Positions 18,150 to 26,068 are shown, numbered from the stretch's first letter. The stretch: 64,000 nt of DNA from Deinococcus cellulosilyticus NBRC 106333 = KACC 11606 (GCF_007990775.1 NZ_BJXB01000007.1:124001-188000); one strand, 5' to 3'. Numbers and translations: made by a program. The notes: generated by a model not told the origin, from the letters alone.

Positions 18150-20057
18150 ATGAAAGACCTCAGCCCGACCCGCAGTGCAACTTTGCCCTTCCGGCAACTG
18201 GAAGAGGGTTTTGCCTGGCTGCTCAGGAGCATCACCGGAATTCTGCTGGTGACCATCGTGCTGGTCATCACCTGGCAGGTGCTGGCCCGTTACCTCCCGG
18301 GTGTGACCAGCCCCAACTGGACCGAGGAAATGAGCCTGATGCTTCTGGTCTGGCTTGGCATGCTGGCGGTGGGCCTCACCATCCGCGCGGGTGAAACACT
18401 CGCCGTGCAGATCGTGGTGTCCCGCTTGCCTCACGCCTTACAGCATGGGGTCTACCGGTTCGTGTGGGTGGTCAGTGTGCTCTTTGGCCTCTACCTGATC
18501 CGTTACGGCAGTGAACTGGTTTCAGGCACCATGAACCAGACCTTTTCCACCCTTCCCGTCGCGGTGGGCTGGATGTACCTGGCCCTCCCGGTGGGGGGCG
18601 GGGTGATCGTGCTCTATGCCCTCAGGAACCTGCTGTCCCGCTGGGAAGCTCCGGAAAGCCTGGAGCAGGAACCTCCCCGGCGATCGGCAGGCCAGAAGTA
18701 CATTGTGGGCATTTTGCTGGTGCTGCTGGCAGGTTTTCTGCTGTGGCTGGGACCGGCTTCCCTGTTTTCCCCGGTGGGGCTGCTGGTGCTGGTTTTTGTG
18801 GTGCTGCTCTTTCTGGGCACCCCGATTTCGGTGGCCATCGGCATGGCCTGCATCGTGGCGGTCATGCGTCTGGGCCTCCCTGAACTGATTGTGGCGCAGC
18901 GCATCGCCAGTGGCATCACCGTCACTCCGCTGCTCGCGATTCCCTTTTTCATTCTGGTGGGTCAACTCATGTCTGAAGGGGGCATTGCCCAGCGACTGGT
19001 GGATTTCGCCCGCATCCTGGTGGGTCCCTGGAAAGGGGGCCTGGCGATGGTCAACGTCATGGACTCCATGCTGATGGGTGGGGTTTCGGGATCTGCAGTT
19101 GCGGATGTGAGCGCAACTGCGGGCGTGGTCATCCCGATGATGAAGAAAAAAGGCTATGATGCCGATTTTGCGACAGCCCTGACCGTGGCCAGCAGCGTGC
19201 AGGGGGTGATCATTCCTCCGAGTCACAACATGGTGCTGTACAGTCTGGCCGCAGGTGGAGTTTCCATTGGGACGCTGTTTCTGGCAGGTTACCTGCCTGG
19301 AATTCTGGTGGGTGTCTCCCTGATGATCGCCTCTTTCATCATTGCCGTGAGGCGCAACTATCCCACCGAGCCCCGCCCACCTTTCAAAGAGAGCATGAAG
19401 GTGGTGCTTGGAGCCATACCCAGTTTGCTGGTCGGTCTGGTGGTGGTGGGAGGCATTGTGTTCGGCTGGTTCACCGCCACCGAGTCTGCAGCCATTGGGG
19501 TCCTGATGGCCCTGATCGTCAGCATGCTGTTTTACCGTGAACTCACCTGGCAGAAGCTGTGGCAGGGCATCACAGCCTCTGTCTTAACCGTTTCCATGGT
19601 GATGCTGATCATCGGAACAGCAAGCGCTCTGGGCTGGCTGATGGCCTACCTGCAGATCCCTGCACAGCTTTCTGACCTGATCCTGTCTGTCAGTGACAAC
19701 AAGTTTGTGTTGCTGCTTCTGATCAATGTCTTGCTGCTGCTGCTCGGCACCATCATGGACATGGGACCCCTCATCATCATCCTGACCCCGGTGCTGCTGC
19801 CCATCGTGACAGCAAATCCCATCAACATGGACCCGGTGCACTTTGGCATCCTCCTGATGCTGAACCTGGGTCTGGGACTGACCACACCACCTGTCGGCAC
19901 GGCCCTCTTTGTGGGGTGCGGGATTGCCCGGATCAGCATCGAGAAGGTCAGCCGAGCCCTGTGGTATTTCTGGCCTGCAATGTTTGTGGTGTTGATGCTG
20001 GTCACCTATGTGCCCTGGATCGTGCATGTGGTGCCCGATTTGCTGGGCCAGCACTGA
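18150..20057 (+). CDS. dctQM: Fused TRAP transporter permease, DctQ-DctM in one chain
   Basis: 635 aa. Residues ~1-170 are a four-helix DctQ domain (ITWQVLARYLPGVTSPNWTEEMSLMLLVWLGMLAVG). A ~20-residue polar linker (ESLEQEPPRRSAGQ) follows, and residues ~190-635 form the multi-helix DctM domain (FLGTPISVAIGMA, IPFFILVGQLMSEGGIAQRLVDFA, GGVSGSAVADVSATAGVVIPMMKKKGYD, VASSVQGVIIPPSHNMVLY, LGLTTPPVGTALFVGC). It is a Na+- or H+-driven uptake permease working with DctP. There is no frameshift; the fusion is a real single frame. It ends the plus-strand operon. Confidence 0.95.
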   Translation: MKDLSPTRSATLPFRQLEEGFAWLLRSITGILLVTIVLVITWQVLARYLPGVTSPNWTEEMSLMLLVWLGMLAVGLTIRAGETLAVQIVVSRLPHALQHGVYRFVWVVSVLFGLYLIRYGSELVSGTMNQTFSTLPVAVGWMYLALPVGGGVIVLYALRNLLSRWEAPESLEQEPPRRSAGQKYIVGILLVLLAGFLLWLGPASLFSPVGLLVLVFVVLLFLGTPISVAIGMACIVAVMRLGLPELIVAQRIASGITVTPLLAIPFFILVGQLMSEGGIAQRLVDFARILVGPWKGGLAMVNVMDSMLMGGVSGSAVADVSATAGVVIPMMKKKGYDADFATALTVASSVQGVIIPPSHNMVLYSLAAGGVSIGTLFLAGYLPGILVGVSLMIASFIIAVRRNYPTEPRPPFKESMKVVLGAIPSLLVGLVVVGGIVFGWFTATESAAIGVLMALIVSMLFYRELTWQKLWQGITASVLTVSMVMLIIGTASALGWLMAYLQIPAQLSDLILSVSDNKFVLLLLINVLLLLLGTIMDMGPLIIILTPVLLPIVTANPINMDPVHFGILLMLNLGLGLTTPPVGTALFVGCGIARISIEKVSRALWYFWPAMFVVLMLVTYVPWIVHVVPDLLGQH

Positions 20058-20067
20058 CCGCCTGAAA

Positions 20068-20125
20068 GTCTGAACGCCCGATGGGAAGGGTCCGTGCTGC
20101 TTGCCCTTCCGTCGGGCGTTCAGAC
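20068..20125 (+). terminator. Long hairpin at the end of the TRAP operon
   Basis: GTCTGAACGCCCGATGGGAAGGG (in two parts: GTCTGAACGCCCG then ATGGGAAGGG) at 20068-20090 pairs with 20104-20125 over about 22 bp with one bulge. No T-run follows, so it may act as a Rho-type or mRNA-stability hairpin, not a classical intrinsic terminator. Confidence 0.55.
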
Positions 20126-20220
20126 CGGGCATCACGGCGGACCTCTCTCCTGATCTGCACACTGTTTCTCTCACGCAGGGCTGATCCGATTTCTGGGCAG
20201 AACTTCATGGTGGCCTGGGT

Positions 20221-21153
20221 TCACGGGTGCAACACGGGATGGGACGGGTTCACCTGCTGTCTGTTGAGCCCGGACAGGAGGCCCGTTTCTGCCATCTGCA
20301 GTTGCTCAAGGGTCACCTTCCAGAGCCTGTCTTGCAATTCCGGATTTTGGGTGAACCTTGCGGTGGGCCTGAACCGGGTTTTGTCGAAGAACTGCCCGGT
20401 GATGCCCTCCACTTCTGCTGCACTGGCAAGGTGCAGGGATGGAAAAGCTCCCGTCTCGGGGCTTTTGCGCAGCGGTTGCAGGAGCACCTGAATGAGCTGG
20501 TTGAGCCCCGTGGAGCCTCTGCCCAGCCCAGTGTCAATCATGCCCGGATTGACCGCATTCACGGTGATGCCACTCCCCTCCAGCCTGCGTGCCAGGGCGT
20601 AGGTGAACAGGATGTTGGCCAGTTTGGATTCCAGGTAGGCCACCCCGGCGTGGTATCCCCTTTCACGGGTCAGATCCTTCCAGGGGAGGTTTCTGGAATA
20701 CCACCCGGAGGCCACATTGACGATGCGGGCAGGACGGCTCTGCTGCAGAACTGGAAGAAGTTTCAGGGTCAGCGCAGCGTAGGCGAGATGGTTCAGGGCC
20801 CAGGTGCGCTCAAAGCCTTCTGGGGTCAGGGCTCTGGTGCTGAATTGACCTCCGGCATTGTTGATCAGCACATCGAGTCTCTGGTGCTGTTCCAGAAACC
20901 GATCTGCGAGCCTTTTCACTTCAGAGGTGAGGGTGAAATCTCCGAGCAGAGAGGAGATCTCAGCGTTTCCGGTGGCCTGCTGGATTTGCCTCACTGCGGT
21001 TTCTGCGCGGTTCCGGTCCCTTCCGGTGAGAACCACCTGGTACCCTTTGCGGGCCAGTCCTTCGGCGGTGGCCCTTCCGATGCCAAAGGTGCCTCCGGTG
21101 ATCAGGGCCACTTTGCGTGCTGAGGTGGGGGATGGGGTGCGGGTGAATGACAT
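20221..21153 (-). CDS. SDR-family oxidoreductase (retinol-dehydrogenase-like)
   Basis: 310 aa from MSFTRTPSPT, with CAGGAGG just upstream; a longer frame would cross the promoter. TGGTFGIGRATAEG is the cofactor loop, NNAGG follows, and the YLESK motif holds the catalytic Tyr and Lys. The C-terminal layout is that of the extended retinol-dehydrogenase-like SDRs. The substrate is unknown. It is transcribed away from an HxlR regulator gene whose start is 84 bp away, a very common arrangement of a redox-type regulator with its target. Confidence 0.85.
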   Translation of the reverse strand: MSFTRTPSPTSARKVALITGGTFGIGRATAEGLARKGYQVVLTGRDRNRAETAVRQIQQATGNAEISSLLGDFTLTSEVKRLADRFLEQHQRLDVLINNAGGQFSTRALTPEGFERTWALNHLAYAALTLKLLPVLQQSRPARIVNVASGWYSRNLPWKDLTRERGYHAGVAYLESKLANILFTYALARRLEGSGITVNAVNPGMIDTGLGRGSTGLNQLIQVLLQPLRKSPETGAFPSLHLASAAEVEGITGQFFDKTRFRPTARFTQNPELQDRLWKVTLEQLQMAETGLLSGLNRQQVNPSHPVLHP

Positions 21154-21237
21154 GACAGCCTCCTGGAACAGGTGGTTCCTTTTTGTTCCTACGTACAGTA
21201 TGATAACCAGAGTCAAGTTTAACAAGGAGGCACATCT
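21154..21237. promoter_or_regulatory. Divergent promoter region of the SDR and HxlR genes
   Basis: 84 bp. On the minus strand TTGTTA and CATACT lie 17 bp apart and face the SDR gene. On the plus strand TATGAT at 21199-21204 could serve hxlR, whose AAGGAGG lies 8 nt before its ATG. An HxlR operator is expected here; I see no clean palindrome to name. Confidence 0.45.
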
Positions 21238-21645
21238 ATGTTCCCTGGTGACACCCCTGAAACCCCATCAAATCCCTGTGAAGCCCCCCGGTGTCCCACC
21301 CTGCTCGAAGTCCTCACCCGCATTGGAGACAAATGGAGCCTTTGTGTGATTGGCAGGCTTTATCAGGGACCCATGAGGTTCAACGCTCTGAAGCGCAGCA
21401 TCGGTGGGGTGTCCCAGCGCATGCTGACCCTCACCCTCAGGGGTCTGGAGCGGGATGGCCTGATTCAGCGCACCGTGTACCCGACCAACCCCCCCAGTGT
21501 GGAATACCAGTTGACCGAACTCGGGCACACCCTGATCGGTCCGGTGAAGGCCATTTTTGACTGGGCAGAGGGTCACCGCTTGGACATCCAGCAGGCCAGA
21601 ATGCAATTTGATGCACAACAACCCGGAGCTTTGCAGGACATCTGA
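21238..21645 (+). CDS. HxlR-family winged-helix regulator
   Basis: 135 aa. The family core is clear: CPTLLEVLTRIGDKWSLCVIGRL, GPMRFNALKRSIGGVSQRMLTLTLRGLERDGLIQR and the wing YPTNPPSVEYQLTELGHTL. C18 just before the first helix corresponds to the redox-reactive Cys found in many HxlR proteins that sense quinones or aldehydes. It probably controls the divergent SDR gene. A strong ribosome site precedes the ATG. Confidence 0.93.
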   Translation: MFPGDTPETPSNPCEAPRCPTLLEVLTRIGDKWSLCVIGRLYQGPMRFNALKRSIGGVSQRMLTLTLRGLERDGLIQRTVYPTNPPSVEYQLTELGHTLIGPVKAIFDWAEGHRLDIQQARMQFDAQQPGALQDI

Positions 21646-21753
21646 GAGTGCAGGGGCAACGTTTGTGGAGAAAAGGGTCAACACCAAGTCCACGCCTGAT
21701 TCGTGAGATCAGCGCAGATTCTTGCTGCCTGAAGGGATGTTTTGAACCTGCAC

Positions 21754-21783
21754 TTGATACCTACCTACAAGTAGGTATACACT
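21754..21783 (+). promoter_or_regulatory. tetR promoter with embedded operator
   Basis: TTGATA (21754-21759) and TACACT (21778-21783) are 18 bp apart. TACCTAC (21762-21768) and GTAGGTA (21771-21777) form a perfect 7-bp inverted repeat with a 2-bp centre that fills the spacer. The -10 box ends 6 nt before the tetR ATG, so the message is probably leaderless and a bound repressor would block RNA polymerase. Confidence 0.75.
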
Positions 21784-21789
21784 CTGGGC

Positions 21790-22368
21790 ATGTCAGAGAA
21801 AGCCGACACCTACAACCTCATTCTGGATGTCGCCCAGCATCTGGTGCAGGAACGCGGCTTCAACGCCTTCAGTTACAAGGACATCAGCCAGGCCCTCGGC
21901 ATCAAAAACGCCAGCATCCACTACCATTTTCCCGGCAAAACCGACCTCGGTGTTGCGCTGGTGCGCCGTTACCGCAACCGTCTGCATCAGGTGCTTTCCC
22001 AGCTGCAACAACAACCCCAGGGTGCACCCCAGATGCTGGAAGTCTATCTGGTCGGTTACCGCACGGTGGTGCATGAAGATGGCCGCATCTGCCTGTGTGC
22101 TGCACTGGCAGCAGACCTCAACACCCTTCCTGAAAGCATCCAGACCGAGGTGGCTGCATTTTTCCAGCTCAATCAGGACTGGCTCAGTCGGGTGATGGAA
22201 CAGGGCTCTGAATCTGGACAGCTGAAGTTCTCTGGCTCCCCGCAACACGCTGCAGAAGTCTTTCTGGCCACCCTGGAAGGTGGCATGCTGCTGGCACGGT
22301 CCTACAGGGACATGGGGCGCTTTGAGCAGATTGGCCGCCTGGCCATTCAGGGTCTGCTGGCACAGTAA
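21790..22368 (+). CDS. TetR-family repressor
   Basis: 192 aa. The N-terminal HTH is classical (ILDVAQHLVQERGFNAFSYKDISQALGIKNASIHYHFPGKTDLGVALV). The ligand domain is of the type with RICLCAALAADLNTLPESIQTEV, as in TetR_C regulators of AcuR/NemR-like proteins. The CLCA cysteine is noteworthy because NemR-like proteins sense electrophiles through Cys. It is likely autoregulated and controls the hydrolase gene 108 bp downstream through a near-identical operator. Confidence 0.92.
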   Translation: MSEKADTYNLILDVAQHLVQERGFNAFSYKDISQALGIKNASIHYHFPGKTDLGVALVRRYRNRLHQVLSQLQQQPQGAPQMLEVYLVGYRTVVHEDGRICLCAALAADLNTLPESIQTEVAAFFQLNQDWLSRVMEQGSESGQLKFSGSPQHAAEVFLATLEGGMLLARSYRDMGRFEQIGRLAIQGLLAQ

Positions 22369-22409
22369 GGGGGTCTTCTCTTCTGTGAGGGATTGTTGTG
22401 GTGTTTCTC

Positions 22410-22425
22410 TACCTTCATGTAGGTA
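22410..22425. promoter_or_regulatory. Second TetR operator, upstream of the hydrolase
   Basis: TACCTTCATGTAGGTA: the same half-sites as the tetR operator with the same 2-bp centre and one mismatch. It ends 51 bp before the hydrolase start. Confidence 0.75.
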
Positions 22426-22476
22426 AGTTCAGTGTTTGTTCGTCCGCCCTTTCCTGCCCTGCTTCAAGGAGAATCC

Positions 22477-23265
22477 ATGAAAAAAGTGCTTTCCACCCTC
22501 ACTGCCCTGCTTGCCCTCGGCGCGCCTGCCCTGGCCGAGAACACCTCTACCACCACCCCCACCGTGCTGCTGGTTCACGGGGCTTTTGCAGACGCCTCAA
22601 GCTGGAGTCGGGTCATTGAAGAACTTCACAAAGCAGGCATTGAGGCCCAGGCGGTGGCCAACCCCCTGCGTGGTCTGCAAAGCGACGGGGACTATGTGGC
22701 CAGTCTGGCCCAGCAAATTCCAGGTCCGGTCCTGCTGGTGGGGCACTCTTACGGCGGACCCGTCATCACCGTGGCAGGCAGTGAAGCAGACAATGTGAAA
22801 GGCCTGGTGTACGTGGCTTCTTTCGGTCTGGACCGGGGACAGAGCATTCAGGACACCCTCGCAGGGTTCAAAGAGCCCCCGCTGAACTCAGCCCTGCAAC
22901 CCCTGAGTTACCCCAATGGAGCAGCAACAGCCACCGAATTCCTGATTCAGAAAGACCGGTTCCATGAGGTGTTCAGTGCAGACCTGCCCCACAATGTGAC
23001 CGATGTGCTCAGGGTCAGCCAGCGTCCGGTGGCCGCATCCGCCTTCGGTGAAAAACTGCAGGTGGAACCCGCCTGGAAAAAACTGCCCTCCTGGTTTCTG
23101 GTGGCCACGGCAGACCAGGCCATCAACCCGGACGCCCAGCGGGCCGCCGCACAGCGCATTCATGCCACCACCATCGAAGTGGAAGCCTCACATGCCGTGG
23201 CGGTCAGCCGTCCTGCAGAAGTGACCGGGCTGATTTTGCAGGCCCTGAAGAGCCTGCAGCCCTGA
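22477..23265 (+). CDS. Exported alpha/beta hydrolase
   Basis: 262 aa from MKKVLSTL, with AAGGAG 7 nt upstream. A signal peptide ends APALA. Then comes an alpha/beta-hydrolase fold: VLLVHGAFADASSW (oxyanion region), GHSYGG with the Ser nucleophile, a late Asp (ATADQAINP) and H in EASHAVAVSRP. It resembles the small esterases of the pimeloyl-ester/haloperoxidase-like group. The export signal is unusual for that group. Its control by the upstream TetR protein is inferred from the shared operator. A strong terminator follows. Confidence 0.88.
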   Translation: MKKVLSTLTALLALGAPALAENTSTTTPTVLLVHGAFADASSWSRVIEELHKAGIEAQAVANPLRGLQSDGDYVASLAQQIPGPVLLVGHSYGGPVITVAGSEADNVKGLVYVASFGLDRGQSIQDTLAGFKEPPLNSALQPLSYPNGAATATEFLIQKDRFHEVFSADLPHNVTDVLRVSQRPVAASAFGEKLQVEPAWKKLPSWFLVATADQAINPDAQRAAAQRIHATTIEVEASHAVAVSRPAEVTGLILQALKSLQP

Positions 23266-23278
23266 CCCCCATGAGATG

Positions 23279-23312
23279 CCCCTCTGGTCCGCAACAGGCC
23301 AGAGGGGTTTTT
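23279..23312 (+). terminator. Intrinsic terminator after hydrolase
   Basis: CCCCTCTGG (23279-23287) and CCAGAGGGG (23299-23307) form a perfect 9-bp stem followed by TTTTT. Confidence 0.9.
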
Positions 23313-23355
23313 CACCTCCGGGAACGGTGCCAGACTTTTCCGCGTATCTGAAAGC

Positions 23356-24153
23356 ATGTCAGACCGCATGAAAATCACCGATTCTCGCACCCATGGCAAC
23401 ACCTGCATTGAGCTTTTCGAGTACAGCACCCTGGGAGGAAACGCCAACATCAGTACAGCACAGGGACTGTATTACGCCGAAAAACTGGGCATGCGCCTCA
23501 AACGCCTGAAAATCACCCTGGATGGCACCGATGAACTGATCACCGAGGCTGGAGCCCTGCACTTCATGAAAGGGGACATTCAGATGAGCACCCCCAGTGG
23601 AGGGGGCCTCGGAGGCTTCATGAAACGGGCTGTGCAGGGGGTCGCCACCGGAGAAAGCATCACCAAGCCCCGCTATTCCGGAAAAGGGGAAATCTGGCTG
23701 GAACCCACTTTCGGACATTTCCTGATGGTGGAGATCAGCAACGACACCCTGGTGGCCGACCGTGGCGCTTTCGTGTGCTGCACAGGAGGTCTGGAAGTGG
23801 GCGTGGCCAGACCCGACGACATTGCCTCTGGACTGCTCTCCGGTGAAGGCCTGTTCCAGACCCGCATCAGTGGCACCGGAATTGTGGTGTTGCAGAGCCC
23901 GGTGCCCTTCGAGGAACTGGAAGTCATCGAGATGCAGAACGACACCCTCAAGGTGGATGGAAACTTTGCTTTTGCCCGGGTGGGCCAGTTCACCATGAAA
24001 ATCGAGCGTTCCTCCCGAAGCCTGCTGGGGAGTGTGTCTTCTGGAGAAGGGCTGCTGCAGGTCTTCCGGGGAAGTGGAACCATCTGGATTGCGCCTTCAA
24101 GCACGGCCTATGACCGGATGCACGCCGGGGTGATGGCTATGGGTCAAAAATAG
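23356..24153 (+). CDS. AIM24-family protein
   Basis: 265 aa. This is the bacterial AIM24/TIGR00266-like beta-helical family: EAGALHFMKGDIQMSTPSGGG, SITKPRYSGKGEIWLEPTFGHF, ALTV-type strands, SGEGLFQTRISGTGIVVLQSP and a second SGEGLLQVFRGSGTIWIAPS repeat. The molecular function of bacterial members is not established; the mitochondrial namesake acts in inner-membrane organisation. A TATCTG run lies 5 nt before the ATG and no ribosome site is seen, so the message may be leaderless. It appears monocistronic. Confidence 0.88.
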   Translation: MSDRMKITDSRTHGNTCIELFEYSTLGGNANISTAQGLYYAEKLGMRLKRLKITLDGTDELITEAGALHFMKGDIQMSTPSGGGLGGFMKRAVQGVATGESITKPRYSGKGEIWLEPTFGHFLMVEISNDTLVADRGAFVCCTGGLEVGVARPDDIASGLLSGEGLFQTRISGTGIVVLQSPVPFEELEVIEMQNDTLKVDGNFAFARVGQFTMKIERSSRSLLGSVSSGEGLLQVFRGSGTIWIAPSSTAYDRMHAGVMAMGQK

Positions 24154-24222
24154 GGCTGCTCTGCATCCTGCACATCAAAATGGGCACCCTTGAGGAATGC
24201 CCATTTCATGGATGTGCTGAAA

Positions 24223-24789
24223 TCAGGCGCTTTTCGCCCGGTTGCGTCTGGATTCCTTGCGGGCCGTGTTTGCCGCCTCGGTCATCTGGTTCTGCAGTTT
24301 CTGTTCAGCGGAAACCTGCAGGTCCTGCAGTTGTGCCGCTGTGGCTTGACGCAATTTCTGGCGTTGTTTCAGGGAGTAGATGCACATGGCTCCCACGAAC
24401 TTTCCGTAGAGGATGCCCAGTTTGCGCATCTCCTCAAGGGTGGCGCGGGTTTCGGGCAACTCCAGATGCAGTTGCTGCGAAGTGCTGTAAATGGTTTCAG
24501 ACCTGCCGTGGCTGAACCAGTGCTCCAGACGGTCAAACCACTCCCGGTGCACCAGACTTGCATCGTGCCCGTAGGTTCTCAGGATGTAGCGGGTGGTGTT
24601 GCGAATGGAGGGGGCCACCTGCAGCAGCCCTAGGCCCATCAGGTCCTCCAGAACCTGGTGTGCAGAAACAGTGGTGCAGGACAGCACTTCACGCACGTCA
24701 CTGCCTGATATCGATTCCAGGGTGTCAAAAAGGGAAATCACAGAATCCCGGTGCTGTTGGGTGGTGGTCCATGTGGCCGTCAGGGTCAT
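24223..24789 (-). CDS. Uncharacterised protein with possible winged-helix N-terminus
   Basis: 188 aa from MTLTATWTTTQQHR, chosen because CAAGGAG lies just upstream; the frame stays open for 52 more codons without similarity. The N-terminal ~80 residues (SVISLFDTLESISGSDVREVLSCTT...QVLEDLMGLGLLQVA) read like a winged helix in which a short strand follows the second helix. The C-terminus is a highly charged Gln/Lys/Arg-rich helix (LKQRQKLRQATAAQLQDLQV...ARKESRRNRAKSA). I do not recognise the family. The plus-strand region before it is AT-rich. Confidence 0.6.
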   Translation of the reverse strand: MTLTATWTTTQQHRDSVISLFDTLESISGSDVREVLSCTTVSAHQVLEDLMGLGLLQVAPSIRNTTRYILRTYGHDASLVHREWFDRLEHWFSHGRSETIYSTSQQLHLELPETRATLEEMRKLGILYGKFVGAMCIYSLKQRQKLRQATAAQLQDLQVSAEQKLQNQMTEAANTARKESRRNRAKSA

Positions 24790-25099
24790 GGTGCTCCTTG
24801 CAGTGCTGCACGAGATTGCACAAAATTGAATTTCAGGGAAGTCTGGTGGAGTGAAGGGTGGAGGCAACAGCTGAGATGGCCTGCTTCGTCCTTCGAGGAA
24901 AATTTCATTGCTTGCCCCAGGGAACAGAACCATGGGATGAATCATGTTATCACGGCTTCATGAGGGCCACCTGCAAAAAAGCCAGTCTCCTTCGCTGAAG
25001 TCATGACTTTTTCTGCATGCCACAACCATATTTTCAAATCTGGGCTGGCAGATCAAAATATCATGTGGGTCAGGTCACATTATGTGCCTCCATCTGTGC

Positions 25100-25190
25100 T
25101 ATACTGGTTTTCTTCCAAGGACGCAAATTGAAACAGCGCACATGGTTTTGCAGTGCGCTGTTTTTTGTTTTTGGAGGGAAGGAAAAGAAC
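25100..25190 (+). promoter_or_regulatory. Cold-shock gene promoter and leader with terminator-like hairpin
   Basis: TATACT at 25100-25105 is preceded by TG one base upstream (extended -10). The predicted leader of about 80 nt contains CAGCGCAC (25134-25141) and GTGCGCTG (25153-25160), a perfect 8-bp stem, immediately followed by a T-rich run (TTTTTTGTTTTT, 25161-25172). GGAGGG for csp lies directly after it. The structure has the form of an intrinsic terminator placed before the coding sequence, as in an attenuator. Confidence 0.72.
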
Positions 25191-25451
25191 ATGGCTTCAG
25201 GAAAAGTAAAGTGGTTCAACGCAGAAAAAGGATTCGGATTTATTTCTCACGAAGGACACCCTGATGTTTTCGCTCATTACAGCGCCATCAAATCCAACGG
25301 CTTCAAGAAACTGAACGAAGGCGACGAAGTCGAATTCGAAGTGGAAGAAGGCCAGCGTGGCAAGGGCCCACAAGCCAAAAACATTGTGGTGACCAAAGCA
25401 GCACCCGAAGGCTCATACGACAGCCGTCCCCAGCGCCAATCCCGCTGGTAA
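25191..25451 (+). CDS. Cold-shock domain protein (CspA family)
   Basis: 86 aa. Complete cold-shock domain: MASGKVKWFNAEKGFGFI (RNP1-like KGFGFI), HPDVFAHYSAI (RNP2-like VFAHY), KLNEGDEVEFEVEEGQRGKGPQAKNI. A short basic tail ends RPQRQSRW. It binds single-stranded nucleic acids, acting as an RNA chaperone and often as an antiterminator. Its leader contains a terminator-like hairpin, so it may control its own read-through. A strong terminator lies 16 nt downstream. The longer open frame upstream covers the leader and is not coding. Confidence 0.97.
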   Translation: MASGKVKWFNAEKGFGFISHEGHPDVFAHYSAIKSNGFKKLNEGDEVEFEVEEGQRGKGPQAKNIVVTKAAPEGSYDSRPQRQSRW

Positions 25452-25466
25452 GGCCACACTTGACTG

Positions 25467-25494
25467 AAGAGGACCCCTGTGGTCCTCTTTTTTT
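25467..25494 (+). terminator. Intrinsic terminator of the cold-shock gene
   Basis: AAGAGGACC (25467-25475) and GGTCCTCTT (25481-25489) form a 9-bp stem with a 5-nt loop, followed by a run of T to 25494. Confidence 0.93.
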
Positions 25495-25543
25495 GGCTTC
25501 TGGAAACCCGTTTGCCAGAAAATGCAAGGCAGGAAAGGGAAAA

Positions 25544-25792
25544 ATGAACCAGACCTATCACTTCCGGGTTCAGTTGCATCAGACAGAAACCTCATCACCA
25601 GTGCTGCTGGAATGGCTGCAAACCCTCACTGGCATGATCATCACCATTGACAGTTTCAAACCCAGATCCATCTGGCAACCCCTCAGAACAGGCACCTGTG
25701 ATCTGAGCATTCACTCCAGCCGTGATGAGGCCATTGTGTTCTACAATCTGGTCCAGCAGCATCATCCCATTGATGCCCTGCAGACCCTGTAA
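25544..25792 (+). CDS. Small uncharacterised protein, paralogue of the 49.9-kb protein
   Basis: 82 aa from MNQTYHF, with AGGAAAGGGA just upstream. I recognise no named family. The pattern LLEWLQTLTGMIITI...IW...R...L.I..S..EA..FYNLVQQH..IDAL can be aligned end to end with the 83-aa protein at 49851-50102 (LSSWIEVLTGHQVNI...W...R...L...S..EEAQSFLSVIQQH..VEPL). The two probably form a small lineage-specific alpha/beta family. The gene sits between the cold-shock gene terminator and another small gene. Confidence 0.65.
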   Translation: MNQTYHFRVQLHQTETSSPVLLEWLQTLTGMIITIDSFKPRSIWQPLRTGTCDLSIHSSRDEAIVFYNLVQQHHPIDALQTL

Positions 25793-25835
25793 CCGCAGCT
25801 CATCAGAACCGTCACCATGAAGTGGACCAGGCACC

Positions 25836-25841
25836 TATACT
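25836..25841 (+). promoter_or_regulatory. -10 box of a leaderless gene
   Basis: TATACT ends 5 nt before the ATG at 25847. There is no room for a ribosome-binding site if transcription starts about 7 nt after the box. Confidence 0.65.
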
Positions 25842-25846
25842 GATGC

Positions 25847-26068
25847 ATGGCCCAATTTGTGCTGGTACAACTCAGTGATGGTTCAACCGCCCACCTCAAC
25901 ATCGACCAGGTGCGCATGGTGTGCGTCCGTCACACCGGAAGTGCCTATGTGGCCACCCTGCATTTTGCCGATGGCACCCGCCAGGACTGCGGTAAATTTG
26001 ACACAACCGAGGCTGGAGACCTGTGGGCGTCCAGCATGCTTGGCACCCGGACCAACGGACACGCCTGA
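25847..26068 (+). CDS. Small uncharacterised beta-rich protein
   Basis: 73 aa, MAQFVLVQLSDGSTAHLNIDQVRMV. The predicted structure is mainly short strands. The start FVLV..SDGSTAHLNIDQV resembles FILVVKHDGSITTLRLRDI in the 96-aa protein encoded at 29355-29645, so the two may be distant paralogues. A canonical -10 box sits 5 nt before the ATG, which is good evidence that the gene is real and leaderless. No function can be assigned. Confidence 0.62.
   Translation: MAQFVLVQLSDGSTAHLNIDQVRMVCVRHTGSAYVATLHFADGTRQDCGKFDTTEAGDLWASSMLGTRTNGHA

Noticed and set aside
20068..20125. Small RNA gene at the 22-bp hairpin after the TRAP operon
   Set aside because: A promoter and a T-run are missing; an operon-end hairpin explains it.
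25017..25190. 58-residue N-terminal extension of the cold-shock protein
   Set aside because: The extension covers promoter, hairpin and ribosome site; cold-shock proteins start at the MxxGxVKWFN segment.
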